Assembly (NCBI GenBank): GCA_040218815.1
Contig: JAVJQS010000004.1
Span: 186,001-250,000 of the forward strand
Length of the DNA: 64,000 bases
Source: JAVJQS01 sp040218815
GTDB taxonomy: Bacteria; Bacteroidota; Bacteroidia; Flavobacteriales_E; Vicingaceae
Direction of reading: 5' to 3'
Shown: in pieces, positions 1 to 7,910 of the stretch
Numbering within the stretch: the stretch's first letter is position 1
Layout: each line of letters starts with the position of its first letter
The notes under the pieces: model-generated
The model's input: only the letters and a program-made list of their open reading frames with translations
The model's database searches: none
Told to the model about the DNA's origin: nothing
Made by a program: the position numbers and the translations under genes

Positions 1-591
1 TTTGCAGAAAAAGTACAGAAGCAGTTTAGAGAAAGAGTTGGTAGGAAGGATCGTGGAGTAAAAATGGAACATTTTCTCGTGCTGCACCAAACCACCATGC
101 CTAGCGTATTAATTGAAACAGGTTTTTTAACCAATCCAGCAGAAGAGAAATTTTTAATGTCTGAGTTAGGTCAAGACTACATGGCATCAGCCATCTATAG
201 AGCCTTTAAAGAATATAAAAATGAGTTGGAAGGAAAGTCTGAATTAATAGTTGATGACAATGTTGAGACGAAAGCAAATCAAAAGAAATCATCAGTAAAG
301 ACCCATGAACATATTGATGAAGAGGCTTTAGTTTTTAAAGTGCAGCTAGCCACTACAACTACAAAAGTTGAAACTTCTGCGGAGAATTTTAAAGGATTAA
401 ATGATGTAGAGTGCTATGAGGCAGGGGGACTATTTAGGTATACTTATGGCCAAGCTAGTAATTGGGAGTCAGCCAATGTACTTGAAGAAGAGGCAAAAGC
501 AAATGGATATAATGACGCTTTTATTGTTGCTTTTTACAATAATAAAAGAATTGGTGTTGGTGAGGCAGTTAAACTTTTAAAGCAAGATTAA
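1..591 (+). CDS. N-acetylmuramoyl-L-alanine amidase, 3' part (5' end outside window)
   Basis: The reading frame is open from base 1, so the gene starts before the window. The first 75 or so visible residues match the end of an Amidase_3 (AmiC-type) zinc amidase: the segment VGRKDRGVK, then PSVLIETGFLTN, whose Glu is the conserved catalytic glutamate, then a helix ending near residue 80. This enzyme cuts the amide between MurNAc and L-Ala in peptidoglycan in the periplasm. A charged linker follows, and then about 85 residues resembling a SPOR-like fold (FKVQLAT near its start, ending VKLLKQD), which would bind denuded glycan strands. The SPOR assignment is less certain than the amidase. An MCE gene follows after 17 bases and is probably co-transcribed. 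Confidence 0.88.
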   Translation, partial: FAEKVQKQFRERVGRKDRGVKMEHFLVLHQTTMPSVLIETGFLTNPAEEKFLMSELGQDYMASAIYRAFKEYKNELEGKSELIVDDNVETKANQKKSSVKTHEHIDEEALVFKVQLATTTTKVETSAENFKGLNDVECYEAGGLFRYTYGQASNWESANVLEEEAKANGYNDAFIVAFYNNKRIGVGEAVKLLKQD

Positions 592-608
592 TAGTTAATT
601 TAGCGGCA

Positions 609-1586
609 ATGAAGATTAAAAAAGAAGTAAAGGTTGGTATCTTAATGGTAGTTTCTATCTGCTTGCTAGCATGGGGCGCCAATTACCTCAAAGGGACAAA
701 CATTTTAAATGAAAACAGGCATTTTTACGCAATTTATGATAAAGTTGATGGATTAGGAACATCAAACCCTGTGGTAATCAATGGTTTTAAGGTAGGTCAA
801 GTCGACAAAATTGAATTTTTACCAGATTATTCTGGAAGGATTATAGTGAAGTTTTCGGTCACTAAAAAAGATTTTCCAATACCTAAAGACACTGAAGCAA
901 AAATAATAAGTGCAGATATACTTGGGTCAAAAGCAATCGATCTTCAGTTGGGTAGCTTAAGCGAGTTAATTAAAGATAAAGATACCTTGCAATCTGAAAT
1001 AGAAGCCTCATTATCAGAGTCAGTGAATCAACAAATTGCACCATTAAAGCAAAAGGCCGAAGATTTAATCAAAACGGTTGATTCTGCAATTACAGTAGTA
1101 AGTGCTATTTTTAATAAAGATGCACGAACAAATCTAGATGCTAGCCTATCAAGTATTAAGGGAACGCTAGAGACTTTTGAAAATACCATGAAACAAGTTG
1201 ATGGACTAGTTAAGGACGAACGAAAGCACCTTGATGGAATATTTAAAAATGTAGAATCTATTACGGCTAATTTCGCAAAAAATAATGAAAAGCTTACAAC
1301 AACAATAGCTAATGTAGAAGCAATAACAGATTCTTTAGCGGGATCCAATTTAAAGCAGACGGTTAATAATGCTTCTATAGCAATGCAGCAGGTCTCAGAT
1401 ATCATGTTGCGCATTAATAATGGTGAAGGTTCATTAGGAGCGCTTATCAATAATGATACGCTTTACACTAATTTAGAAAAAGCAGCCTATGACCTTGATC
1501 AACTGATGCTTGATTTAAGGTTAAACCCAGAGCGCTACGTTCATTTTTCTATTTTTGGAAAGAAAGATAAGGGAAAAGGAGATTAG
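609..1586 (+). CDS. MlaD family (MCE domain) protein
   Basis: This 325-residue protein has one N-terminal membrane helix (about residues 8-25) and a single MCE domain at roughly residues 37-115, containing VVINGFKVGQVDKIEF and ending ILGSKAIDLQLG. The rest is a long helical, coiled-coil-like tail. MCE proteins such as MlaD anchor in the inner membrane and form hexameric rings that move lipids between membranes. No permease or ATPase partner (MlaE/MlaF) is visible next to it; the upstream amidase and downstream Fe-S genes are on the same strand. The family call is strong; the transported lipid cannot be told. Confidence 0.88.
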   Translation: MKIKKEVKVGILMVVSICLLAWGANYLKGTNILNENRHFYAIYDKVDGLGTSNPVVINGFKVGQVDKIEFLPDYSGRIIVKFSVTKKDFPIPKDTEAKIISADILGSKAIDLQLGSLSELIKDKDTLQSEIEASLSESVNQQIAPLKQKAEDLIKTVDSAITVVSAIFNKDARTNLDASLSSIKGTLETFENTMKQVDGLVKDERKHLDGIFKNVESITANFAKNNEKLTTTIANVEAITDSLAGSNLKQTVNNASIAMQQVSDIMLRINNGEGSLGALINNDTLYTNLEKAAYDLDQLMLDLRLNPERYVHFSIFGKKDKGKGD

Positions 1587-1640
1587 CAAAACATCATTTG
1601 ACCTAATTTTTTCGGTTCAAAGAAATTATTACAACACAAT

Positions 1641-2963
1641 ATGGGAATTACAAACATTATATTCATTGTCATTTTAGCAGGAATGATTTTTTGGTTTGCT
1701 AAAAATGTCAGAACCATTATAAGAAATATTAACCTGGGAAGGGATGTTGATTTATCTGACCGGAAAGGAGAACGGTGGAAAACAATGGCTCGAGTTGCAT
1801 TGGGGCAATCAAAAATGGTTACAAAGCCAATAGCTGGCCTTATGCACGTGCTAATTTATGTTGGATTTGTGATCATTAACATAGAAGTATTGGAGATATT
1901 GATTGATGGAATTTTTGGAACTCATCGAATATTTGCTGCCCCTCTTGGCGGTATGTACGATGTGTTGATAGGTTCATTTGAAATTTTAGCCTTTTTGGTG
2001 CTCTTTTCATGTGTAGTTTTTTTAGCACGAAGAAATATATTACACATCAAGCGCTTTGGATTTAGAGAAATGGTGGGTTGGCCAAAAACAGATGCAAACA
2101 TTATTCTTATTGTTGAAATCTTATTAATGGTTGCTTTTTTGAGCATGAATGGTGCTGATTATGTATTGCAACAAAAAGGTGCAGAGCATTATGTTGAAGC
2201 TGGTTCATATCCAGTAAGTTCACTACTGGCTCCATGGTTTAGCGGGTTATCAGTTTCAACTTTGATTGCAATTGAACGCGGCATGTGGTGGTTTCATATT
2301 ATTGGAATTTTGTTGTTTCTAAACTATCTACCATACTCTAAGCACTTTCATATTATTTTATCGTTTCCCAACGTATACTATTCCAATCTGCAGCCTAAAG
2401 GGGAGTTTTCAAATATGGAGGCAGTAAAAAAAGAAGTGGATTTGATGTTTAATCCTGATGCAGATCCATATGCAGCTCCTGCAGAGTCTGACAGTCCTCC
2501 CGAACGGTTTGGAGCAAAAGATGTAAATGATCTGAATTGGAAGCAATTAATGGATGCCTATTCCTGTACTGAATGCGGAAGGTGCACAGAACAATGCCCA
2601 GCATCACAAACTGGTAAATTGCTCTCTCCACGAAAAATTATGATGGATACGCGAGATCGCTTGGAGGAGTATGGTAAGAATTTAGATAAAAATGGGCAAG
2701 ATCATCAAGATGGAAAGAGTTTGCTAGGCGATTATATTAAAGAAGAAGAACTATGGGCATGCACTACTTGTAATGCTTGTGTTGAAGCATGCCCTGTAAC
2801 TATTAATCCACTATCTATTATTATGGACATGAGGAGGTCTTTAGTTATGGAAGAATCTAAAGTTCCTTCAGAATTAACAGGCATGCTTACCAATGTGGAA
2901 AACAATGGTGCACCATGGCAATTTGCCCAAAACGATAGAGCCAATTGGAGAAATGAAGCATAA
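1641..2963 (+). CDS. membrane-bound (Fe-S)-binding protein, HdrC/HdrE-like
   Basis: The N-terminal 240 residues form about five membrane helices with histidines suited to haem b (for example H69 and H219), as in NarI/HdrE-type quinone-reactive subunits. The C-terminal part is a soluble two-cluster ferredoxin domain with two CxxCxxCxxxCP motifs, at residues 309-320 and 374-385. This is the arrangement of heterodisulfide-reductase-like and GlpC-like redox modules that pass electrons between menaquinone and cytoplasmic partners. Its likely partner is the CCG-domain protein at 3394-4191. The HAD-like gene between them overlaps the end of this one by 11 bases, so the three are translationally linked. 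The electron donor or acceptor is unknown. Confidence 0.85.
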   Translation: MGITNIIFIVILAGMIFWFAKNVRTIIRNINLGRDVDLSDRKGERWKTMARVALGQSKMVTKPIAGLMHVLIYVGFVIINIEVLEILIDGIFGTHRIFAAPLGGMYDVLIGSFEILAFLVLFSCVVFLARRNILHIKRFGFREMVGWPKTDANIILIVEILLMVAFLSMNGADYVLQQKGAEHYVEAGSYPVSSLLAPWFSGLSVSTLIAIERGMWWFHIIGILLFLNYLPYSKHFHIILSFPNVYYSNLQPKGEFSNMEAVKKEVDLMFNPDADPYAAPAESDSPPERFGAKDVNDLNWKQLMDAYSCTECGRCTEQCPASQTGKLLSPRKIMMDTRDRLEEYGKNLDKNGQDHQDGKSLLGDYIKEEELWACTTCNACVEACPVTINPLSIIMDMRRSLVMEESKVPSELTGMLTNVENNGAPWQFAQNDRANWRNEA

Positions 2964-3387
2964 AAAGGATACACTTGACTTAAAAACGGTTGAAATAGAT
3001 GGGAAAAAGATTAGTCCTGTTCTACCGAATGAACAAAAAAACTACCTGATTGACATTGATGGTACAATTTGTGATGATATTCCAAACGAGGAGCCTGAGC
3101 GTATGGCAACTGCAGAACATTTTCCCGATGCGCTAGAAACAATTAATAAATGGTATGAAGAAGGTCATATTATAACTTATTTTACTTCTAGAACGGAAGA
3201 ACATAGAGCAGTTACTACAGATTGGTTAAATCGGTATGGCTTTAAGTTTCATGGTTTATTAATGGGGAAACCTAGAGGAGGAAATTATCATTGGATAGAT
3301 AATCATTTAGTGAAAGCCACGCGTTATGAAGGGAAATTTACGGATTTGATCAAGCGAAATGTGAAAATACAAGTATTTGAAAAATAA
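2953..3387 (+). CDS. HAD-like small phosphatase-family protein
   Basis: This protein of 144 residues contains a DIDGTICDD motif near residue 32, matching HAD motif I (DxDGT) with its nucleophilic Asp, then YFTSRTEEHR (motif II region, S/T-R) and a late GNYHWIDN acidic segment that may carry motif IV. Close relatives in this phylum are sometimes labelled phosphoheptose isomerase, which the motifs do not support. I chose the ATG at 2953 because it follows GGAG closely and overlaps the upstream stop by 11 bases; a more upstream ATG at 2893 would overlap by 71. Sandwiched between two Fe-S subunits, it probably belongs to the same unit, but its substrate is not inferable. Confidence 0.75.
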   Translation: MKHKKDTLDLKTVEIDGKKISPVLPNEQKNYLIDIDGTICDDIPNEEPERMATAEHFPDALETINKWYEEGHIITYFTSRTEEHRAVTTDWLNRYGFKFHGLLMGKPRGGNYHWIDNHLVKATRYEGKFTDLIKRNVKIQVFEK

Positions 3388-3393
3388 TATACA

Positions 3394-4191
3394 ATGAGTG
3401 AAGCAACAAAGTTAGAAGTTAACACGATGGCCGAATTAATGGCCAAGGGAGAAAAACCTGAAGTTTTATTTTGGGTAGGGTGCGCCGGAAGCTTTGATGA
3501 TAGAGCAAAGAAAATTACACGCTCTTTCGTTAAAATATTGAATGAAGTAAGAGTGAACTTCGCAATTTTGGGCACTGAGGAAAGTTGCACTGGTGACCCT
3601 GCAAAGCGGGCTGGTAATGAATTTCTTTTCCAGATGCAAGCAAAAACTAACATCGAAGTATTGAATGGCTATGGAGTTAAAAAAATTGTTACCACCTGTC
3701 CCCATTGTTTCAATACGTTGAAAAACGAATACCCTGGACTTGGCGGACAATATGAAGTAATGCATCACAGTCAGTTTTTGCAAAAATTAATGGAAGAGGG
3801 AACACTAAAAATCGAGGGTGGAAGTTTTAAAGGGAAGAAAATTACTTTTCATGATCCTTGTTATTTGGGTAGAGGCAACGGTGAGTATGAAGCTCCACGA
3901 TCATTATTAGAAAGCTTAGACGCTGATTTAGTGGAAATGAAACGCTGCAAAACAAAAGGACTTTGCTGCGGAGCGGGTGGAGCTCAAATGTTTAAAGAGG
4001 CAGAGCCAGGGAAAAAGGAAGTAAATATAGAACGAATGGACGATGTTGAGGAAGCAAATCCAAATATAGTAGCTGTTGGCTGTCCTTTCTGTATGACAAT
4101 GATGACAGATGGTGTGAAAAACATCGATAAGGAAGATAGTTTAAAGGTGTATGATTTAGCTGAATTGATTGCAGAGGGCAAAGGGTTATAA
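3394..4191 (+). CDS. (Fe-S)-binding CCG-domain protein, HdrB/GlpC-like
   Basis: This 265-residue soluble protein has two cysteine-rich CCG domains. The first holds WVGCAGSF, ESCTGDP and TTCPHCFNTLK; the second holds HDPCYLGR, the paired cysteines of LCCGAGG, and VGCPFCMTM. In HdrB such domains bind a noncubane 4Fe-4S centre that acts on disulfides; in GlpC and LutA/LldE-type proteins they pass electrons. It lies 6 bases after the HAD-like gene and completes a membrane ferredoxin plus CCG pair with the product of 1641-2963. No HdrA flavoprotein is encoded nearby, though an unusual flavoprotein starts 144 bases downstream. Confidence 0.86.
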   Translation: MSEATKLEVNTMAELMAKGEKPEVLFWVGCAGSFDDRAKKITRSFVKILNEVRVNFAILGTEESCTGDPAKRAGNEFLFQMQAKTNIEVLNGYGVKKIVTTCPHCFNTLKNEYPGLGGQYEVMHHSQFLQKLMEEGTLKIEGGSFKGKKITFHDPCYLGRGNGEYEAPRSLLESLDADLVEMKRCKTKGLCCGAGGAQMFKEAEPGKKEVNIERMDDVEEANPNIVAVGCPFCMTMMTDGVKNIDKEDSLKVYDLAELIAEGKGL

Positions 4192-4282
4192 ATTAAAGTT
4201 TTAAAATAATTTTCAAAAAATATGCTCCTTAATCAATTGAAAGAAACAACCTTAAAGCATTCAATAACTAATTTAGCTTTAC

Positions 4283-4290
4283 TACTTTTG
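4283..4290 (+). promoter_or_regulatory. candidate Bacteroidota -7 box (TACTTTTG)
   Basis: This matches the Bacteroidota consensus TAnnTTTG and lies 45 bases before the ATG at 4336. No clear -33 TTTG is seen at the right spacing, so support is partial. It would give the flavoprotein gene its own promoter, separate from the Fe-S genes. Confidence 0.35.
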
Positions 4291-4335
4291 TTTAGAAATA
4301 AGCAACACGTATAGCTAGGAGGCAATTTTTAGGAA

Positions 4336-5895
4336 ATGGATAAATACGATTTATGTGTTATAGGTGGAGGACCTGCTGGATATGCTGCAGCTATGCGAGC
4401 AATCGATTTTGGCAAGAAAGTTCTTCTAATTGAGAAAGATAAATTGGGTGGTTATGGTATTTATGATGGTGCACTTGCCTCAAAAACCATGTGGGAGCTT
4501 TCTAATAAGGTTAAAACAGTAAAAGAAGAGATAGGTCAAGATAAGAGAATTGACATTCCTTTTAGCAAGGTAAAGCAGATTATTGATGAGGCTTTATTCG
4601 AGAGGAAGTTTCAACTTTCTTGTCATTTGAGAATTATTCATGCTGAAACAAGTCTCATCAACTATGAAAAAGGCAAAGCAAGTTTTATATCCTCGAATGA
4701 GATATTGATTACAAAAAATGATGGATCTAGTTTTTCAATTTATGCAGAAAATACTATAATAGCTACCGGTAGTAGCCCTAGGACTCTTGATCATATCAAC
4801 GTTGATGAAAAAACCATTATGACTTCAGATGGTATTTTGCATTTGGATCAATTTCCCAAAAGTATGGTGATTTTGGGAGCTGGTGTTATTGGTTGTGAGT
4901 TTGCAAGCATGTTTTCAAACTTTGGCCAAACAAAGGTTTATTTAATTGATAAGGCAGAAAGGATTTTACCATTTGAAGATGAGGATGTTGCTGAAATGGT
5001 AGCTCATAATCTGGAAGAAAATGGAGTAGTTATACATCGTGGAGCCCAGTTAGTTCGCATGGATAATAACGGTGATCATGTAGAATATGAAATTGAGAAT
5101 GGGGAGGGAGACAGGGAAGTTATCAAAGTAGATAAAGCAATGCTTTCTATTGGACGAGTGCCTAATATAGAAACTTTAAACCTGAATAATGCGGGAGTGA
5201 ACATGAGTAAGCGAGGAGTTCATATTGGAGACGAAGATACTCGAACTAACGTCCCCAATATATATGCAGTTGGTGATGTTTCTGGGCATTTGGCTTTAGT
5301 GAATGTTGGTGAAAGAGAAGCTCGTCATGCAGTAGTGAAAATGTTCGCTGATTTTCCGGTAAAACCAATTCATTATGAGAATATTTCAACCATAATGTTT
5401 TTGAATCCAGAGGTTGCCGCAGTTGGACTTAACGAGCAAAAGGCATTAGAATTAAAAATTCCCATAAGAATATCGAAAGTTGATTATTCTACTATTGCTC
5501 GTGCAATAGCAATGCGCAAAACTGATGGTTTTTTCAAGATTATTGTTTCTGATGATGAACATATGAAAGTGCTTGGCATGCGTGCTGTAGGAGAGCATGC
5601 CTCAAGTGCTATTCAAGCAGTAGCACTGTTGATGTATATGAATAAAGGTATTGATGAGTTGGCGCATATGATTCACCCTCACCCTTCCATTGTTGAGGGA
5701 GTTCAAGAATGTGTACGTATGCTGATTGGTAAATCAGTTTACAAATCTTCTATTTTTAAGGATAAGCTGAAATGCTATAAAATCACAAAAGACGGTGAGC
5801 GACTGCCTTTGCATACATTAACAGAAAATCCTGAAGAAAATCTAAACCGTGAGAAGCTTCGGGAGATGAATAAAACAGATTATCATCAAGGTTGA
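4336..5895 (+). CDS. FAD/NAD(P) pyridine nucleotide-disulfide oxidoreductase-like protein lacking the redox disulfide
   Basis: At 519 residues this has the full fold of dihydrolipoamide dehydrogenase and soluble transhydrogenase: FAD motif GGGPAGYAA (residues 10-18), NAD(P) motif GAGVIGCEFAS near residue 180, FAD motif IYAVGDVSGH, and a dimerisation domain with HPHPSIVE. However, the redox-active CxxxxC segment, normally GGTCLNVGCIPSK, reads GGYGIYDGALASK at residues 38-50, so both cysteines are replaced (Gly41 and Ala46). The catalytic His449-Glu454 pair is retained. It therefore cannot be a lipoamide dehydrogenase; a flavin-only NAD(P)H oxidoreductase or transhydrogenase is more likely. It is preceded by AGGAGG and a TACTTTTG box. 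Its 3' end overlaps the opposing peroxidase gene by 10 bases. Confidence 0.83.
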   Translation: MDKYDLCVIGGGPAGYAAAMRAIDFGKKVLLIEKDKLGGYGIYDGALASKTMWELSNKVKTVKEEIGQDKRIDIPFSKVKQIIDEALFERKFQLSCHLRIIHAETSLINYEKGKASFISSNEILITKNDGSSFSIYAENTIIATGSSPRTLDHINVDEKTIMTSDGILHLDQFPKSMVILGAGVIGCEFASMFSNFGQTKVYLIDKAERILPFEDEDVAEMVAHNLEENGVVIHRGAQLVRMDNNGDHVEYEIENGEGDREVIKVDKAMLSIGRVPNIETLNLNNAGVNMSKRGVHIGDEDTRTNVPNIYAVGDVSGHLALVNVGEREARHAVVKMFADFPVKPIHYENISTIMFLNPEVAAVGLNEQKALELKIPIRISKVDYSTIARAIAMRKTDGFFKIIVSDDEHMKVLGMRAVGEHASSAIQAVALLMYMNKGIDELAHMIHPHPSIVEGVQECVRMLIGKSVYKSSIFKDKLKCYKITKDGERLPLHTLTENPEENLNREKLREMNKTDYHQG

Positions 5896-6995
5896 AAGGC
5901 TGGGTTATTAACGAATGAGCTATCATTCAAGGCCATTAAAAATGCAATAATATCTTCCTTTTCTTGAAGTGTCAAGTTACGCGGCTTTGCATTGGGATCC
6001 AAATTAGGATCCAAATTGGGAGAGTTTTGAATACCGGTATCGTAATGGTCTAGTACTTCCATTAATGTGTTGAAGCGTCCATCGTGCATGTAAGGAGCAG
6101 TATAGCCTAAATTTCTAATAGACGGAACTCTAAACTTCCCTAAATCGGCTGAGCGTCCAGTATTCTCTGCCAAACCAGAATCAGGATTTACGTCTAAGCC
6201 ATTATCCATAAACAGGTTGTTTGTCCAAAGTGGATTGGAGAAAGTGCCATGACAGTGAAAACAATCGCCTTTTTCTTCAGCTACAAATAAATCATAGCCT
6301 CTTAATTCTTGATCAGTTAAAAATGGTCCTCCTGGAATATCAAGCCCAGCAACTTCCTTTTGAACGTGTTTGTCAACGCGTGTATTGCCACTAATTAGTG
6401 TTCGCTCAAATTGAGCCAAGGCCTTTACCACTAAGTTCGAATCTATGGTAGTCGTTTTAAATGCAGCATTAAACAATGGAGGGTAGCTTGGATCAGCTTG
6501 AAGTTTTGCCACCGCGGCTTCCCAGCTTTGCTTCATCTCCAATTGATTTCGAACCGGTTCAAAAGCTTGTTCTTCCAAAGACATTGCAGCTCCATGCCAA
6601 TTAAATCTACCAGAAGTAAGCGGTACCCATGCTAAATTAAATAGCGGCATGGCATTTCTAATTCCAAAAGTTCCATCTACTCCTTGGCTTAAAGCATTTC
6701 CTTTATCATTAAACGATAATGAAGGATTATGGCAACTACTGCAAGAAATAGAATTATCCCGTGAAAGTTTTTTTTCGAAAAATAATTTCTTCCCCAATGC
6801 AATCCCTTCTTCCGTAGTAGGGTTGTCAGCTGGAACAAAAGGAGAACCAACATAGAAAAAATGTGTTGGAACTTCTAATTCAACAGGTGTAGGATCTGGT
6901 TGTTTAACCATTTGGCTTCCACCATCATCATCATCTCGACAAGCCATCAAGATGATGATTAGGAAAAAGATATATGCTAACTTACTTTTTATCAA
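5886..6995 (-). CDS. dihaem cytochrome c peroxidase / MbnH-like lipoprotein
   Basis: This 369-residue protein has two haem c motifs, CSSCH (Cys85, Cys88, His89) and CFHCH (Cys245, Cys248, His249), and the YMHDGRF segment near residue 302, as in the CCP/MauG family. The N-terminus is a lipoprotein signal (LMAC, lipid Cys19) followed by RDDDDGG, which resembles the Bacteroidota export signal for surface lipoproteins. It follows the MbnP-like gene with no spacer: its TTG start at 6995 comes directly after the TAA stop at 6998-6996. In methanotrophs the equivalent MbnH oxidises a Trp of MbnP to kynurenine. A plain cytochrome c peroxidase remains possible. Confidence 0.84.
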   Translation of the reverse strand: MIKSKLAYIFFLIIILMACRDDDDGGSQMVKQPDPTPVELEVPTHFFYVGSPFVPADNPTTEEGIALGKKLFFEKKLSRDNSISCSSCHNPSLSFNDKGNALSQGVDGTFGIRNAMPLFNLAWVPLTSGRFNWHGAAMSLEEQAFEPVRNQLEMKQSWEAAVAKLQADPSYPPLFNAAFKTTTIDSNLVVKALAQFERTLISGNTRVDKHVQKEVAGLDIPGGPFLTDQELRGYDLFVAEEKGDCFHCHGTFSNPLWTNNLFMDNGLDVNPDSGLAENTGRSADLGKFRVPSIRNLGYTAPYMHDGRFNTLMEVLDHYDTGIQNSPNLDPNLDPNAKPRNLTLQEKEDIIAFLMALNDSSFVNNPAFQP

Positions 6996-7817
6996 TTATT
7001 GAATATTTACGATTGAAAACACCGTTGAACCGTTTTCGTTCAATCGCTTTTGTGCATCATAAATTGGCATAATGGGTGCATTATAAACGTTAAAGTCCCA
7101 CTGGTAAGTATCTTCATACCATTCTGCGATATCCATTACCAAACTAAAACTAAAATCTGAATTAACAGTAATAGCTGAATTAGCTAGAGTAATGTCTAAA
7201 TGATTATTTTCGAAAGTTACTGGAGTGTTATTGTCATTTCTAGCAGTTCCCATGTGTGTTTTAAACACTTTTTCTTTGCCTAAACTATCATATTTTCCTT
7301 CCAGTCTCATGTAATGATATCCACCACCTAAATCACCAAACATTCCAGTTGAAGGCCAATTCCAATTTAATATATTTAATTCTGAATAAGCATTTTCTAC
7401 ATTGTCTTCTTCATCAAATCCAAAAGTGAAGCTGATGCTCTCATAATTTCCTTCAGGAATTTTTGTAGCTGGTGAATAAGTTAATGTTGTTGTGTCATCT
7501 AAGTCAACATAGTGATAGCCTTCAATAGTGGTTGAGCCACCGCCTACTTTATTAAAAGTAACATCTGAAATCAAATACTGCAAGCGACTAACACTATAGT
7601 CTTGTCCACTTGCATTGGTATATGGTTTGTTTGGATCTGTATTCATCATTAATGCAGCCCCGTCAACCATTTGTGCCATATCGATTGTGACTGCATAGCT
7701 TTCTGCTGCGGGTTGTATCAAATCACCACCATCATCGTCTTCACAACTTGTAAACCCTATGGCTAAAGCAGGAATTAAGAGGCTTGCCATGATGTAGTTT
7801 TTCATTGTTCCTTTCAT
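6996..7817 (-). CDS. MbnP-like lipoprotein
   Basis: This 273-residue lipoprotein has lipobox GFTSC (Cys25) followed by EDDDGGD, an acidic surface-export-like signal. The body starts with YAVTIDMAQ and contains a DYSVSRLQYLISDV segment and the NWNWPSTGMFG...GYHYMRLEG block that I recognise from the MbnP family (copper-binding partner of MbnH). Trp152, Trp154, Trp233 and Trp240 are candidates for oxidation by the downstream dihaem enzyme. The start could also be the ATG at 7805 (residue 5), which has AAAGGA upstream at better spacing. Copper binding is inferred from the family only. No methanobactin or transporter genes are nearby. Confidence 0.75.
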   Translation of the reverse strand: MKGTMKNYIMASLLIPALAIGFTSCEDDDGGDLIQPAAESYAVTIDMAQMVDGAALMMNTDPNKPYTNASGQDYSVSRLQYLISDVTFNKVGGGSTTIEGYHYVDLDDTTTLTYSPATKIPEGNYESISFTFGFDEEDNVENAYSELNILNWNWPSTGMFGDLGGGYHYMRLEGKYDSLGKEKVFKTHMGTARNDNNTPVTFENNHLDITLANSAITVNSDFSFSLVMDIAEWYEDTYQWDFNVYNAPIMPIYDAQKRLNENGSTVFSIVNIQ

Positions 7818-7910
7818 ATTGGTTTTATTTAGGTTTATATGAGTTATAAAATTAAGGATTTGAATTATTAGTTCTTACTTTAGACGTGAACATTGAATGT
7901 TAGTTGCCTC

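Noticed and set aside
1028..1450. 140-residue open frame on the minus strand within the MCE gene
   Set aside because: Shadow of a strongly supported gene; low-complexity, hydrophobic and without start-site support.
2953..3387. Phosphoheptose isomerase as the function of the small HAD-like gene
   Set aside because: The DIDGT motif and S/T-R segment are those of HAD proteins; no sugar isomerase (SIS) motif is present.
4336..5895. Ordinary dihydrolipoamide dehydrogenase (lpd)
   Set aside because: The redox-active cysteine pair is missing, so the standard reaction is not possible, and no 2-oxoacid dehydrogenase genes are nearby.
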